Shown here one piece after another: positions 35,478-44,223 of a stretch of 64,000 nt of DNA. The stretch is from assembly GCA_035295225.1 (NCBI GenBank), contig DATGJI010000031.1:1-64000 (forward strand), written 5' to 3'. The position numbers were made by a program, and so were the translations under genes. Every line of letters starts with the position of its first letter. Within the stretch, counting starts at the first letter, position 1. The stretch comes from Candidatus Eremiobacteraceae bacterium. Lineage in GTDB: Bacteria > Vulcanimicrobiota > Vulcanimicrobiia > Eremiobacterales > Eremiobacteraceae. The notes under the pieces are model-generated. The model ran no database searches and was not told the DNA's origin. It saw only the letters and a list, made by a program, of their open reading frames with translations.

Positions 35478-36167
35478 ATGAATCGGCTTACCGCAATCGC
35501 CGCCTGTTCGCTTGTAATGCTCGCTTGCTGCGCGGCGTCTGGCCAAGGACCTTTGGTAAGGGACGAACAGGTCGTCCTTGCGAAGGGTTTCGTGGCTGCG
35601 CTTCATTCAAAGGACTACGCCCGGGTGATGAGCTTTTTCCATCCCTCGGTGCGCGCGTGCATCGATGCGAAGACTCGAGGTTTCTACAACTCCATCGTCG
35701 CCCAGCAACTTCAAGGCATGCCAAGCAGCGACTACACGAAGATCACGATCACGAAACTCGGGCCGAAGTACCAGCCGATCATCTGGGCTTTCATCCCAGC
35801 CAAAGGATTTCCGTTTCCCGTGATGCCGACCTACACCATCCAACTCGACTTCCAGTCGCCGGTGGACGGCTTGCTCACCGACGTTCTCGAGGTCGCGCCG
35901 AGCGGATCATCGTGGTACTTGGTCATGCCGTGTCCGAATGCGTTTGGACTCGCCTTTATGCATGAGCTGCAGGCTCGCGACGATCGTCAGCAAGCGAGGT
36001 TGAAGCAGCTCGCTTCTGCAGTGCACGGCACGCTGCTCGCGCAGATCGACAAGCTGCTCTTGCGGGGCGACACGTTCGGTGCGGCCAAGGCATATCAGAA
36101 AGCGAGCGGCTGCGATTTCGCGACGGCGGCCGAGGTCATAGACATTCTCGACCATCAAAAGCCATGA
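35478..36167 (+). CDS. Exported protein of unknown function (possible lipoprotein)
   Basis: A 229-residue product from ATG 35478 (the frame is open from 35343, but only this start gives an export signal). The N-terminus MNRLTAIAACSLVMLACCAA is a signal peptide with a possible lipobox LACC. The mature part starts with a helix and a DUF3887-like pattern (VRDEQVVLAKGFVAALHSKD, YARVMSFFHPSVRACID), so the first half may be a small cone-shaped NTF2-like or accessory domain. The second half has FPFPVMPTYTIQLDFQSPVD, LEVAPSGSSWYLVMPCP, then a long helix QARDDRQQARLKQLASAVHG. No family is assigned. It is followed 18 bases later by another exported protein. Confidence 0.55.
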   Translation: MNRLTAIAACSLVMLACCAASGQGPLVRDEQVVLAKGFVAALHSKDYARVMSFFHPSVRACIDAKTRGFYNSIVAQQLQGMPSSDYTKITITKLGPKYQPIIWAFIPAKGFPFPVMPTYTIQLDFQSPVDGLLTDVLEVAPSGSSWYLVMPCPNAFGLAFMHELQARDDRQQARLKQLASAVHGTLLAQIDKLLLRGDTFGAAKAYQKASGCDFATAAEVIDILDHQKP

Positions 36168-36185
36168 TTTTTTGAGGAGTGTGAC

Positions 36186-36635
36186 ATGAGACCGGCTGCG
36201 ACAGCCTGCATGGCCAGCGCCCTTTCGGGCCTTGCCATTCTTATTTCTGCAAATGCCGCAGCAGCGGCCAACTTCGCCGGCACGTGGGCTGTGAGCGGCA
36301 CGATTGGAAATCCGGTGATCGCCCTCGCTACGCCGAATTGCACATTCAAGCAGGACGGCGACACGATTTCGGGCGCCTGCGAAGGCCCAGGCTCAAAAGG
36401 AACGGCGGACGGCGTGGTGGATGGCACGACGATCGTCTGGCATTGGCACGCGGTCGCGAAGACCAAGACCGGTCTCTCCGGCGAAGCTGTATTCACCGGC
36501 GTCATGGGCACCGATGGAAGTATCAGCGGAACGTGGACGCATTCCGCCGTCACCGGTATGTCCGGGAAATTCACGGCGCAGAGGCAGGTGCAGAGCTCGC
36601 CGTCGCCCGCTACGAGCTCGGCGCCGGGAGCGTGA
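36186..36635 (+). CDS. Small secreted beta-rich protein
   Basis: A product of 149 residues with GAGGAG just upstream. Signal peptide MRPAATACMASALSGLAILI, with cleavage near AAA before NFAGTWAVSG. The mature domain has the pattern AGTWAVSG..GNPVIALATPNCTFKQDGDTISG, then AVFTGVMGTDGSISGTWTHS, a repeated G..SG.W signature typical of small lipocalin-like or dockerin-free beta-barrel proteins found next to each other in soil bacteria. Two Cys (PNCTF, GACEG) may pair. The C-terminal tail is Ser/Pro/Ala-rich. Its 3' end overlaps the convergent YD-repeat gene by 26 bases. Confidence 0.6.
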   Translation: MRPAATACMASALSGLAILISANAAAAANFAGTWAVSGTIGNPVIALATPNCTFKQDGDTISGACEGPGSKGTADGVVDGTTIVWHWHAVAKTKTGLSGEAVFTGVMGTDGSISGTWTHSAVTGMSGKFTAQRQVQSSPSPATSSAPGA

Positions 36636-38316
36636 TCACGTCCATTCCCGCCGCCCGAAAGAGGTCATCGACCGTCTTCAACGACGCTCCGACCTTGTTC
36701 ACGATCGCGGCGCCGCCGGCGCTCGTGGCAGCCTTGACGGTGCCGTCGGCAAGGTAAGTCACCTGAACGGAGCCGGTGCCGGCGAGGTCGACCGAGGATG
36801 GGTGATTCGCGGCGCTGTCGGCATAGTTGAACCGTAGGGCCATTGCGCTGCCAGTGACGGCAGCGACACGACCGTACTGATCGTAGCCGATCGAGAAGTC
36901 GTGTTGGTCGTTGTCGTATGCATGCACGAGATTGCCCTTCGGATCGTACTGGAAATGTTCGGTCAGAACGGCGTCCTTGTCTGTCGTCGTGGCGATCGAT
37001 ACCTTGCCGCTCGCCGGATCGTATTGCCATTGATAGACGGTTCCCGATGGCATCTGCTTCTTCATCAGCCGACCGAGAGAGTCGTATGTGTACGACGTGG
37101 TGCCTTGCGGCGTGGTGACGGTTAGCGGCGACAGGTTGCGGTCGAAGGTCGTATCGGTGGCGACGCCGTCATCGGTATCGATCTCTCGCGCCAGATGATA
37201 CACAAGTGAATCGAGATCGAAGAAATACTGCGATATCTTGTGATGACTTTCTCCGTTTGACTTCCGGATATCGGTCTTCACGGTATCGATCCTCGACGTC
37301 TGCGTCAGCGTCGTCGAGTAGCCGTACGTCGTGACGGTGCCATCGGGGTCGCGTAGCCGCGTTGCCAGACCTGCGTCGTTGTATGCCACCTGCGTGGAAG
37401 TGCGGCCGCCGACGATCACCGCTGTCAGCCGGTGTTCCGAGTCGTAACGGTAACGGGTTATGGCGCCGTCTTCGTCGACCGATACGAGATTGTCGTTGTT
37501 GTACTGATAGCGGACTATGCGGCCTTCCGAATCGTCGATGCTGCGGACGAAGCCGTCGGACGTGAACGAGAACACAAAGCGGTGACCTTCATTATCCAAC
37601 GTCTGACTCAACCGGCCGTCCGACCCATACAGAAGCTCGACGTAGTCATGGTCGGCATCCCAAAGGCGAGTCAAGCGCCCCGAAAGGTCGAATGCCTCGT
37701 AGATCGTCTGGCCGTTATACGTGGATACGCGCTGATAGCCCTCGGGCACGCGGGTGAGGAACTCCGTCGCGAATCGTCCGCTAAAAAACGTCTCTCCCAC
37801 GGCCGGCTCTGGAGACTTGAGCAGACCGAGGCTGACGAAGGTCTCCCAAGCCTGCTCTTCGTTATCGCGATTCCGGCTCAGCCAATCGCGATACGCGCTC
37901 CGATCGGCTTGGCTGCCGAACTGTCCGGCCTGTTCGGCTGCGCTCATGATCTCGTCGATGATCTGCGCTCGAGGTCGCATAGTGGACGTCGTGGGCGTGA
38001 ACGTGTTGTTGGCACCGCCCCCATATTCGTGGACGACGATCGAGCCATCGTCTTGGAGCTTCAAATAATCCTCAGCCCGCGAGCCCCATCCGGTGCCGAA
38101 GATGCCCTTTCTGTCGCCGTCGAACGAGTTGTAGATGCGCGTCACGTCCATGCCTAGACCGCCGGGCGCGTGAAAGTCCGTGTGGTCGAGATAGAAATCG
38201 CCGTAGTGAGTCACCTCGTACGATGCGGCCGCGCGCACGGGCGTGAGGATGAGAAGCGCGGCGACAGCCGCGAAAACGAAGCGGATGATCGCATCCGTTC
38301 TGCGCCTATTTGCCAC
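36610..38316 (-). CDS. Secreted YD-repeat (RHS-like) protein, last gene of the TIR/STAND operon
   Basis: A 568-residue protein. After a signal peptide (about residues 12-30: FVFAAVAALLILTPVRA) it has the DUF6531-like opening YNSFDGDRKGIFGTGWGSRA, then repeated YD-type motifs: SGRLTRLWDADHDYVELLYG, SDGRLSQTLDNEGHRFVFSF, EGRIVRYQYNNDNLVSVDED, GAITRYRYDSEHRLTAVIVG, TTSYTYDSLGRLMKKQMPSG and NLVHAYDNDQHDFSIGYDQY. About eight repeats are visible. No RHS core DPxGL site and no C-terminal toxin domain are seen, so it looks like a shell fragment without cargo. Its ATG overlaps the stop of the nSTAND1-WD40 gene by 11 bases, so it is translated from the same message. Role in the cassette is unknown; a surface or periplasmic sensor is possible. 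Confidence 0.8.
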   Translation of the reverse strand: MANRRRTDAIIRFVFAAVAALLILTPVRAAASYEVTHYGDFYLDHTDFHAPGGLGMDVTRIYNSFDGDRKGIFGTGWGSRAEDYLKLQDDGSIVVHEYGGGANNTFTPTTSTMRPRAQIIDEIMSAAEQAGQFGSQADRSAYRDWLSRNRDNEEQAWETFVSLGLLKSPEPAVGETFFSGRFATEFLTRVPEGYQRVSTYNGQTIYEAFDLSGRLTRLWDADHDYVELLYGSDGRLSQTLDNEGHRFVFSFTSDGFVRSIDDSEGRIVRYQYNNDNLVSVDEDGAITRYRYDSEHRLTAVIVGGRTSTQVAYNDAGLATRLRDPDGTVTTYGYSTTLTQTSRIDTVKTDIRKSNGESHHKISQYFFDLDSLVYHLAREIDTDDGVATDTTFDRNLSPLTVTTPQGTTSYTYDSLGRLMKKQMPSGTVYQWQYDPASGKVSIATTTDKDAVLTEHFQYDPKGNLVHAYDNDQHDFSIGYDQYGRVAAVTGSAMALRFNYADSAANHPSSVDLAGTGSVQVTYLADGTVKAATSAGGAAIVNKVGASLKTVDDLFRAAGMDVITLPAPSS

Positions 38317-41300
38317 TTGCGGGCACCTTGCGCAAGACGTCTATCGCTTGACCGACCAAAGGATCGGAGACTCGCGCCACATCGCTTTCGCGAAGCACGA
38401 GGCCCGCGGCGGCGCGCGGATCCGGGAGATCCCCGAGGATAGGCCAGAGGAATATCCCGCCGTTCTCTGCGCCGATCACAACCGCCGAACCATCCGGAGT
38501 GAAGGCTGCAGCCGTCGCGCGCGAAGCGGGAACCGACACCGATGCGACGAGATCGCCCGAAGCTCGATCCCAGAGCTTGAATGTTCCGTCGGAGACCGTG
38601 GCCAGAAGAAACGTCGCATCGCCGGGCGAGAATGCGGCCGACTCGATCTCCCCGGTCGTACCTTGCAGGGTAACCTGAGGTCGTCCGGGCTCATCGAGGT
38701 TCCAAATCGCGCCCGGAGTACCGCCGATGCCGCCGGATGCCAAGAATTTGCCGTCAGGCGTAGAGGCAAACGCGAGCACGCGCTTGTCGTCGCTCGGCCA
38801 GCGGCTTATTTCTGTGCCCTTTGCATTGACGAGGTGAATCGTGCCTCCGACACCGCCCAGCGCAAAACCGGATCGCGCCTGGATGCCTTCGGCCACGTCG
38901 GACCATGCGCCGTAGCTGTGCCTGTCGTCTGACGAAGCGAACGATGCATAACCCGACGTGCTGATCGCAAGCACGGTGGCGCCGTCGGCGGTGAGTTGAA
39001 GCTCGCGGATGCTCGTCTGCCAGCCGGGCTCCTTCGCGAGCTGCCTGACGCCGTCGGCGCTCCACACCATCCAGCCGTTCGTCTTGTAGTCTGGATTTTC
39101 GAAGTTCGCGTCCGTCTGCGCCGCGATGACATCGTAGCCGCGACCCACGAATGCGGCTTGCGTGAACCGTTTGCGCAGCGCCGTGGAATGGATCGTGGCT
39201 AGCGGCGTCGCCCGACTTGAGGCTACGCTCCAAACTTTCACGGTGTCGCCGCCGGCGGTGACTATCCGCTGGCCGTCGGCGCTGAAATGCGCGGCGACAA
39301 CCCAAGATCTGCCGGGCGATTGCGGCAAGACCCGCTCGAGTCGCGGTTCGCCCTCGATGCGCCAAAGGTCCGCCGTGCCGTCTCTGCTCGCCGTGAGCAT
39401 GCGCCCGCTGCGGCGATCGAATTCGATCGAATCGACGATGTCGCGGTGAGACGCGCCCGCGCGCTCCAGCTGCGACGAGGTGTGCCAGAGAAGAACCTTT
39501 CCGTCGTCGCCGCCGGTCGCAAGCAGGCTGCCGTCCGAAGAATAGCCGGCGACAGGCGCCGCGCCGGTGTGTGCGCTCAGAACGGCGACCGGGTCGCCGT
39601 CTTGCGTCCAGAAGTTCACCGATCCGTCGGCGTAGGTCGTCTCTATTCCGTTGCCCGAAGGATTGAACGTTCCCGTCAGAGCCGCGGGCGCGCTCGCCTT
39701 TGCGGGCAGCGTTTTCTCCGTGCTGCCGCTGCTTGCGTCGAAGATCATCGCCGTTCCGTCTTCGCTTGCGCTCAAGCCGCGCGTGCCCGTCGGATCAAAT
39801 GCGAGCGCATTGATCGCCGCGGTCTGATCATGCCGCTCGATCGCCTGCTTCGTGTCGACGTGGTACAGCAACACCGTTCCGTCGATGGCGCCGGCCACGA
39901 TACTTTTCCCGTCGGGCGATACGGCGAGGCGCACCAGCGGACTCTTCGATGAGTCGCTGCTGGAGCCGATGACCGCGCCGGTCGACGAATTCCAGATGCC
40001 GAGCGAGCCGTCGGCCGCGCATGAAACGACCGTTCGATCATCGGGACCGAACTGCGCGGCATTGATGGCGACACCCGGTGCCGCACCGTTCCATGCCAGG
40101 AGCATTGCGCCGTTCGCGGCACTCCAAACTTTGATCTTCCCATCGCTGCCGGACGTCAGGATGCGCGTTCCGCCGTGACTGAACGTGACCGAATTCACGC
40201 GTCCGGCGTGTCCTTCCAGATCATCCCTCTTATCGCGCAGCGCGATGGGCGATGCATCCGTGTTCGGACCGATCCCGTGCAGGTCGTAAAGTTTTGCCGA
40301 TCCATCGCGGCCGACGGTCACCAACTTCCGTCCGGCGGGATCGAACGCAAGAGCGGTGATCAGATCACCTTGATCGCGGAATTCGTGGACCAACTGACCA
40401 GATGTGGTCCAAAGCTTTGCGGACCCGTCGGCGCTCGCAGTCGCGATCTGCTGCTTGGATGCCGCCGGGTTGAACGCGATCGCCGTGATAAGATCGTCGT
40501 GAGCTTGAATCGATCGAGCGCGAATCGAAAGATTCTCGAGAGCTTGCCGCAGCAACAACTGCAGAACGGCGTCGTGCGAATCGTCGCTGTACGCCGCGGC
40601 CAACAGCAGACCGGCCGACTCGTCGTCCCCGTCGAGCAGTTTTTGGCGGCCTACTTGAAGGAAGACTTGCGAGCGCTCGCTCAGAGCCTGCATCTGCTGA
40701 CGGTACGCGGAGGCGCGCTGCCGCTTCGCCTCCGCGCTCTGATCTTGCGCGACTTTCGCCTCAGAGCGCGCGAGGACGGCTTCTCCGGCCGCACGCACAG
40801 CGGCTTGCCGCTCGTGCAGCGCGGCGATGGATTCATTCTTTTGCGCGGTGTTGGCTCGCCCGGCCATCGTCTGAGCGGTGATCGTCGCTTTGTTGGCGGC
40901 GTTCGTGGCGGCTACCGCTCTGACGAACGCATACGACGCGACACCCGCGAGAGCCAGGGCGAGCAGGGCGACGATCGACATCGCGATCGCCGCTTTACGC
41001 GTGCGATCCGACAGCCGCTGTGCGGACTCGGCGCGCATCCGGTCGACTTCCGCTTGATGCTGAATGCGCTCGCGCTTCGCCGCCTCATCGGCCTCGATCT
41101 TGCGTCGCTCTTGCTCGCGTTCGCGCCGATCGGCTTCCTCTTCGCGCACGCGTTCCGCGGTAAGCGCTGCGAGGCTGCTTTGGAACAGTTTTTCGACGTT
41201 CGCGAGGTTGCCGCCGTACCGTTCGGCCCACGCTTGCGTTCTCGGACGCGACTGCCACCATCGCCAGCGAGCCTCGACCTGGTCGAGAGGAAGAGTCACA

Positions 41301-42619
41301 GCGCCGGTTGCGGATTCGGCCTCGAGCAGTGCCAGCAACGCGCGATAGAGTCGGCCATCGCCCGCTTCCGCTGCGAGCCATCCCGTCTGCGTACGCCCGT
41401 CGAAGACGTGGACCTGTTCTGCACTGATCCGCGTCCAGCGGCGCAGGAGCGCTTCGTGCACGACGTCGATGCGCGAATCGTCCCGGAGCACCGGCACGGC
41501 GGACGGCGGCGGGAGTATGAACGAGCAGTCGTCGGCGCGGAATCGATCGAGCACGCGAAGGAGTGCGGTCCGCGGTACGCCGCACTCGGCTAAGAGCCGC
41601 GAGAACACGAGCGCTCTTCGGGTGGCGCGGCCTTCTTTGTCGACCTCGCTCAGCGCACGAAAGACTTGCTCCACGGCCAACTCTAGCCCGGGCAACGACG
41701 CCATCACTTCATCGGCGTGTTGGGAGAGCGCACCCGACATCGTGCCGATCTCTCGATACTGATCGATGCCGAGCCGCGGAGCCGTGCCGGCTGGAGCCTC
41801 TGCTTCCGCGCGGTCCCATAGTCGCGCAAGGCAATGCTGCAGCACGGGCAGCTGATCGATCTCGCTCCCGGCATCGTTCAATAGAAGCTCAACGAGCGTC
41901 GGATCGATCGTTGCGCCGACTTTCTCGACCGGTTTGCGGATGACGTCCTCGCGCTGGTCGCGCGTCAACGACGGCACGAGGAACTGCGCGGCGCTCACCG
42001 CTTCGGGCAACCCGTGGAACTGCGAGCAATCGCCGATGAAGTCGGAGCGCATGGTGATGAGAACGTAGACCGAGCTTGAGCGGCTGCGCGTCGCTTCAAG
42101 GAGCAACTGCACGAAATTCGTCGCCTGGTCGCGCCACAGCGCATCGGCGGCGCCGTCGTGCGTGGAAGTGGCGGCATATCGGAACAGCTCTTCGAATTGG
42201 TCGACGACGAGCAGGACCGAAGCGCCCGCGAGACTGGGAATGTCGTCGAGCGCTTTCGTGAGTCCGAAACTCGAACGCTTCAGCGCAAACTCAGTCCGGT
42301 CGCGGCGGATCTCGTAGTCTTCGGCGCTCGTTTGCGCCAATTCTGCGACTGCTCCGGCGAGCGCGTTCAGCGGCGCGTCTCCAGGATGAAACGTCACGAA
42401 CCGCCACATGCGGCCGCCTGAGCCTGCGCTTTCCTCTTCTATCACCGGCAACAGGCCGGCGCGGACCAGCGATGACTTGCCGCTGCCGGAACTGCCGACG
42501 ACGGCTATGAATCGGCTGTGCTCGAGCAGCCGGTAGAGCGAGAAGACCTGATCTTCGCGTCCGAAGAAAAAGTCGCGATCCTCGATCCCGAACGGGCGCA
42601 GACCCGGAAACGGCCGCAT
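38306..42619 (-). CDS. nSTAND1-type NTPase with membrane helix and double WD40 propeller
   Basis: A 1437-residue protein. It opens with PFPGLRPFGIEDRDFFFGRE, the signature of the novel STAND NTPase 1 family. Walker A is GSSGSGKSS (42-50) and Walker B VLLVVDQFEELF (135-146); a winged-helix-like region with VVHEALLRRW follows. Residues about 485-540 are a charged coiled coil (ERVREEEADRREREQERRKI), followed by one transmembrane helix (about 543-566: AAIAMSIVALLALALAGVAS). A second helical stretch leads to about 14-16 WD40 units from about 703 to the end (ITAIAFNPAASKQQIATASA, DGSAKLWTTSG, DGKIKVWSAANG, DGTFKLWDRASG), enough for two seven-bladed propellers. STAND proteins typically sense a ligand and oligomerise. 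It starts 4 bases after the TIR gene stop and overlaps the YD-repeat gene. Confidence 0.9.
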   Translation of the reverse strand: MRPFPGLRPFGIEDRDFFFGREDQVFSLYRLLEHSRFIAVVGSSGSGKSSLVRAGLLPVIEEESAGSGGRMWRFVTFHPGDAPLNALAGAVAELAQTSAEDYEIRRDRTEFALKRSSFGLTKALDDIPSLAGASVLLVVDQFEELFRYAATSTHDGAADALWRDQATNFVQLLLEATRSRSSSVYVLITMRSDFIGDCSQFHGLPEAVSAAQFLVPSLTRDQREDVIRKPVEKVGATIDPTLVELLLNDAGSEIDQLPVLQHCLARLWDRAEAEAPAGTAPRLGIDQYREIGTMSGALSQHADEVMASLPGLELAVEQVFRALSEVDKEGRATRRALVFSRLLAECGVPRTALLRVLDRFRADDCSFILPPPSAVPVLRDDSRIDVVHEALLRRWTRISAEQVHVFDGRTQTGWLAAEAGDGRLYRALLALLEAESATGAVTLPLDQVEARWRWWQSRPRTQAWAERYGGNLANVEKLFQSSLAALTAERVREEEADRREREQERRKIEADEAAKRERIQHQAEVDRMRAESAQRLSDRTRKAAIAMSIVALLALALAGVASYAFVRAVAATNAANKATITAQTMAGRANTAQKNESIAALHERQAAVRAAGEAVLARSEAKVAQDQSAEAKRQRASAYRQQMQALSERSQVFLQVGRQKLLDGDDESAGLLLAAAYSDDSHDAVLQLLLRQALENLSIRARSIQAHDDLITAIAFNPAASKQQIATASADGSAKLWTTSGQLVHEFRDQGDLITALAFDPAGRKLVTVGRDGSAKLYDLHGIGPNTDASPIALRDKRDDLEGHAGRVNSVTFSHGGTRILTSGSDGKIKVWSAANGAMLLAWNGAAPGVAINAAQFGPDDRTVVSCAADGSLGIWNSSTGAVIGSSSDSSKSPLVRLAVSPDGKSIVAGAIDGTVLLYHVDTKQAIERHDQTAAINALAFDPTGTRGLSASEDGTAMIFDASSGSTEKTLPAKASAPAALTGTFNPSGNGIETTYADGSVNFWTQDGDPVAVLSAHTGAAPVAGYSSDGSLLATGGDDGKVLLWHTSSQLERAGASHRDIVDSIEFDRRSGRMLTASRDGTADLWRIEGEPRLERVLPQSPGRSWVVAAHFSADGQRIVTAGGDTVKVWSVASSRATPLATIHSTALRKRFTQAAFVGRGYDVIAAQTDANFENPDYKTNGWMVWSADGVRQLAKEPGWQTSIRELQLTADGATVLAISTSGYASFASSDDRHSYGAWSDVAEGIQARSGFALGGVGGTIHLVNAKGTEISRWPSDDKRVLAFASTPDGKFLASGGIGGTPGAIWNLDEPGRPQVTLQGTTGEIESAAFSPGDATFLLATVSDGTFKLWDRASGDLVASVSVPASRATAAAFTPDGSAVVIGAENGGIFLWPILGDLPDPRAAAGLVLRESDVARVSDPLVGQAIDVLRKVPASGK

Positions 42620-42623
42620 CGAG

Positions 42624-44147
42624 TTATGCCGCGCCCTTCGGCGCTTGCGTGGCGCGGATCAAGGGGTCGAGCGCTTCCGGCAGCGGCTTCTCATAAGCCG
42701 TCAGGTCGACGACCACGTCGATCTCGTTGCGCGGCGGCAGCTGGACGAGCAGATCTTTTCGTTCACCCGGCGGCGGGCCCGCGACAAGGCCGCGCACGGC
42801 AAAGCGCTTGTCGCGCCCGAGGTCGCGCCAATTCTTCAATTCGCGAGATTGACTCTTCACCCACACTTCCGCCGCCTTCGCCCAGCACAAGATGACGGCG
42901 TCGCATTCGGCTAATTCCTTGCGATGGAGCGCGGCGAGCTCTGCGGGGTCGCCCTCGAATGCCGGAAACACCGGCTGAATCCCGCGAGCTTCGAGCGCTC
43001 GTGCGATCTCGACGGCGTACTGCGTATCCTCCGGCCGATGATAGAGGTAGACGCGTGCGTTTGCGTCGATGACGTCGATCTCAGGAACCGGCGGAACGTT
43101 TTTGTCCAGGTGCTGGATCACGAACTGCGCGAACGCGCTCAGTTCGCTGCCGTCTACGGTATCGCTATCGCGTTTTTGGTCGAACTTCTCTAGGATCGTG
43201 AACGGATCACGAGCTTCCGCCGCGGCGGTCTGCGCATGATCGTCAACGAGTATCCGCGGCGCCCAGATGATCCGGCGGGCGCCTCCGCCCGCTGCAAGCT
43301 TGAGCTGAAGCGGAACGATCGGCTCGCAATCCTCCGGCGCCCAACCGGGTTTCGCGCCCAACAGGTGGATGGAAAGCTCCGCGCCTTCAAGAGCCGTCCG
43401 GACAAAGTCGGGCGCGCGACCGTCGGACGGTATCTCGCTTTCCGGCGCCGGCGCGACGATGTATCCACGCTGCCGCAGCTCGTCGACGAGCCGCGCATAG
43501 GCGGCGCGCATGTCGGCTGCCGGCTTTGCGAGATAGATCTTGCGCCCGCTCGATGGAACCGGCGTCCAAACCGGCCCGGTCGGACCTGATGCCGGCGGCG
43601 GCACGTTCGCGCGTTCGCACGCGCGGCGCCAGATATCTTCTGCGAGTTCCTGCGTGCGTTCGTGGAACTCTTCGCGCGCTTTGCCGCGAACGAAATACTC
43701 CCGGAATCGATTTGGATTGTCTTCGTCGGGCGCGTAGAAGAGATAGCCTTCTTGGCCCTGAAGCAGCGGCGGCCGCGCGGCGGGTTCGATATGATTCTTG
43801 CCCGCGACGATGATCCGCCCTTTGACGCCTGCTTCGCCCTCAGCGCCCCAGCGTTGGTTGAAGAGGTCAAGTTCCCTCAGGCAAAATTCGCGATGGACCC
43901 AATTGTTGGAGAGGACGACGAGAAGCAGATCGGAATCTCGAATGCCCTTGTCGATGATCGGGTCGAACTGTTCGCTGCGCGCGATCGCGCGTTTGTCGCG
44001 CCAGATGACCGGGGTCGGCTCGCCGAAGCACGTGAAGTGAAACTCCAAATGCTTGATAAGGGTCGTGACAAAGCCCTTGCCTTCACCGTCTAAGGGCGGC
44101 AAGTCATCGTTTCGCGCGTATGACACGAAGATTTGGAACGGCATCAT
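42624..44147 (-). CDS. TIR-domain protein with two further TIR-like domains
   Basis: A 507-residue protein with three consecutive Rossmann-like segments. Domain 1 (about 4-115) is a clear TIR domain: FQIFVSYARNDDLPPLDGEG, PVIWRDKRAIARSEQFDPII, GIRDSDLLLVVLSNNWVHRE, FCLRELDLF. Glu87 or Glu92 sits where the NADase catalytic Glu of TIR enzymes lies. Domain 2 (about 203-305: KIYLAKPAADMRAAYARLVD, ELRQRGYIVAPAP, GAELSIHLLGAKPGW) and domain 3 (about 364-480: RVYLYHRPEDTQYAVEIARA, LAECDAVILCWAKAAEVWV) follow the same alternation but lack an obvious catalytic Glu. Bacterial TIR proteins often cleave NAD or make cyclic ADP-ribose signals. It lies between the SLOG gene (76-base gap) and the nSTAND1 gene (4-base gap). 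Confidence 0.85.
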   Translation of the reverse strand: MMPFQIFVSYARNDDLPPLDGEGKGFVTTLIKHLEFHFTCFGEPTPVIWRDKRAIARSEQFDPIIDKGIRDSDLLLVVLSNNWVHREFCLRELDLFNQRWGAEGEAGVKGRIIVAGKNHIEPAARPPLLQGQEGYLFYAPDEDNPNRFREYFVRGKAREEFHERTQELAEDIWRRACERANVPPPASGPTGPVWTPVPSSGRKIYLAKPAADMRAAYARLVDELRQRGYIVAPAPESEIPSDGRAPDFVRTALEGAELSIHLLGAKPGWAPEDCEPIVPLQLKLAAGGGARRIIWAPRILVDDHAQTAAAEARDPFTILEKFDQKRDSDTVDGSELSAFAQFVIQHLDKNVPPVPEIDVIDANARVYLYHRPEDTQYAVEIARALEARGIQPVFPAFEGDPAELAALHRKELAECDAVILCWAKAAEVWVKSQSRELKNWRDLGRDKRFAVRGLVAGPPPGERKDLLVQLPPRNEIDVVVDLTAYEKPLPEALDPLIRATQAPKGAA

Positions 44148-44223
44148 CTACCCAAGGCTGACCAGGTAGCCAACCGAGAGATTCCCTCGCATTCGGCAGA
44201 GTCCTGGGCTGCCGTCGCTCGCG

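Noticed and set aside
36610-38316. RHS polymorphic toxin
   Set aside because: No RHS core cleavage motif, no variable C-terminal toxin domain and no immunity gene; the C-terminus ends within repeat-like sequence.
40175-41593. Plus-strand open frame of 472 codons opposite the nSTAND1-WD40 gene
   Set aside because: Translation is Arg-rich without recognisable motifs, while the minus strand encodes clear Walker and WD40 motifs.
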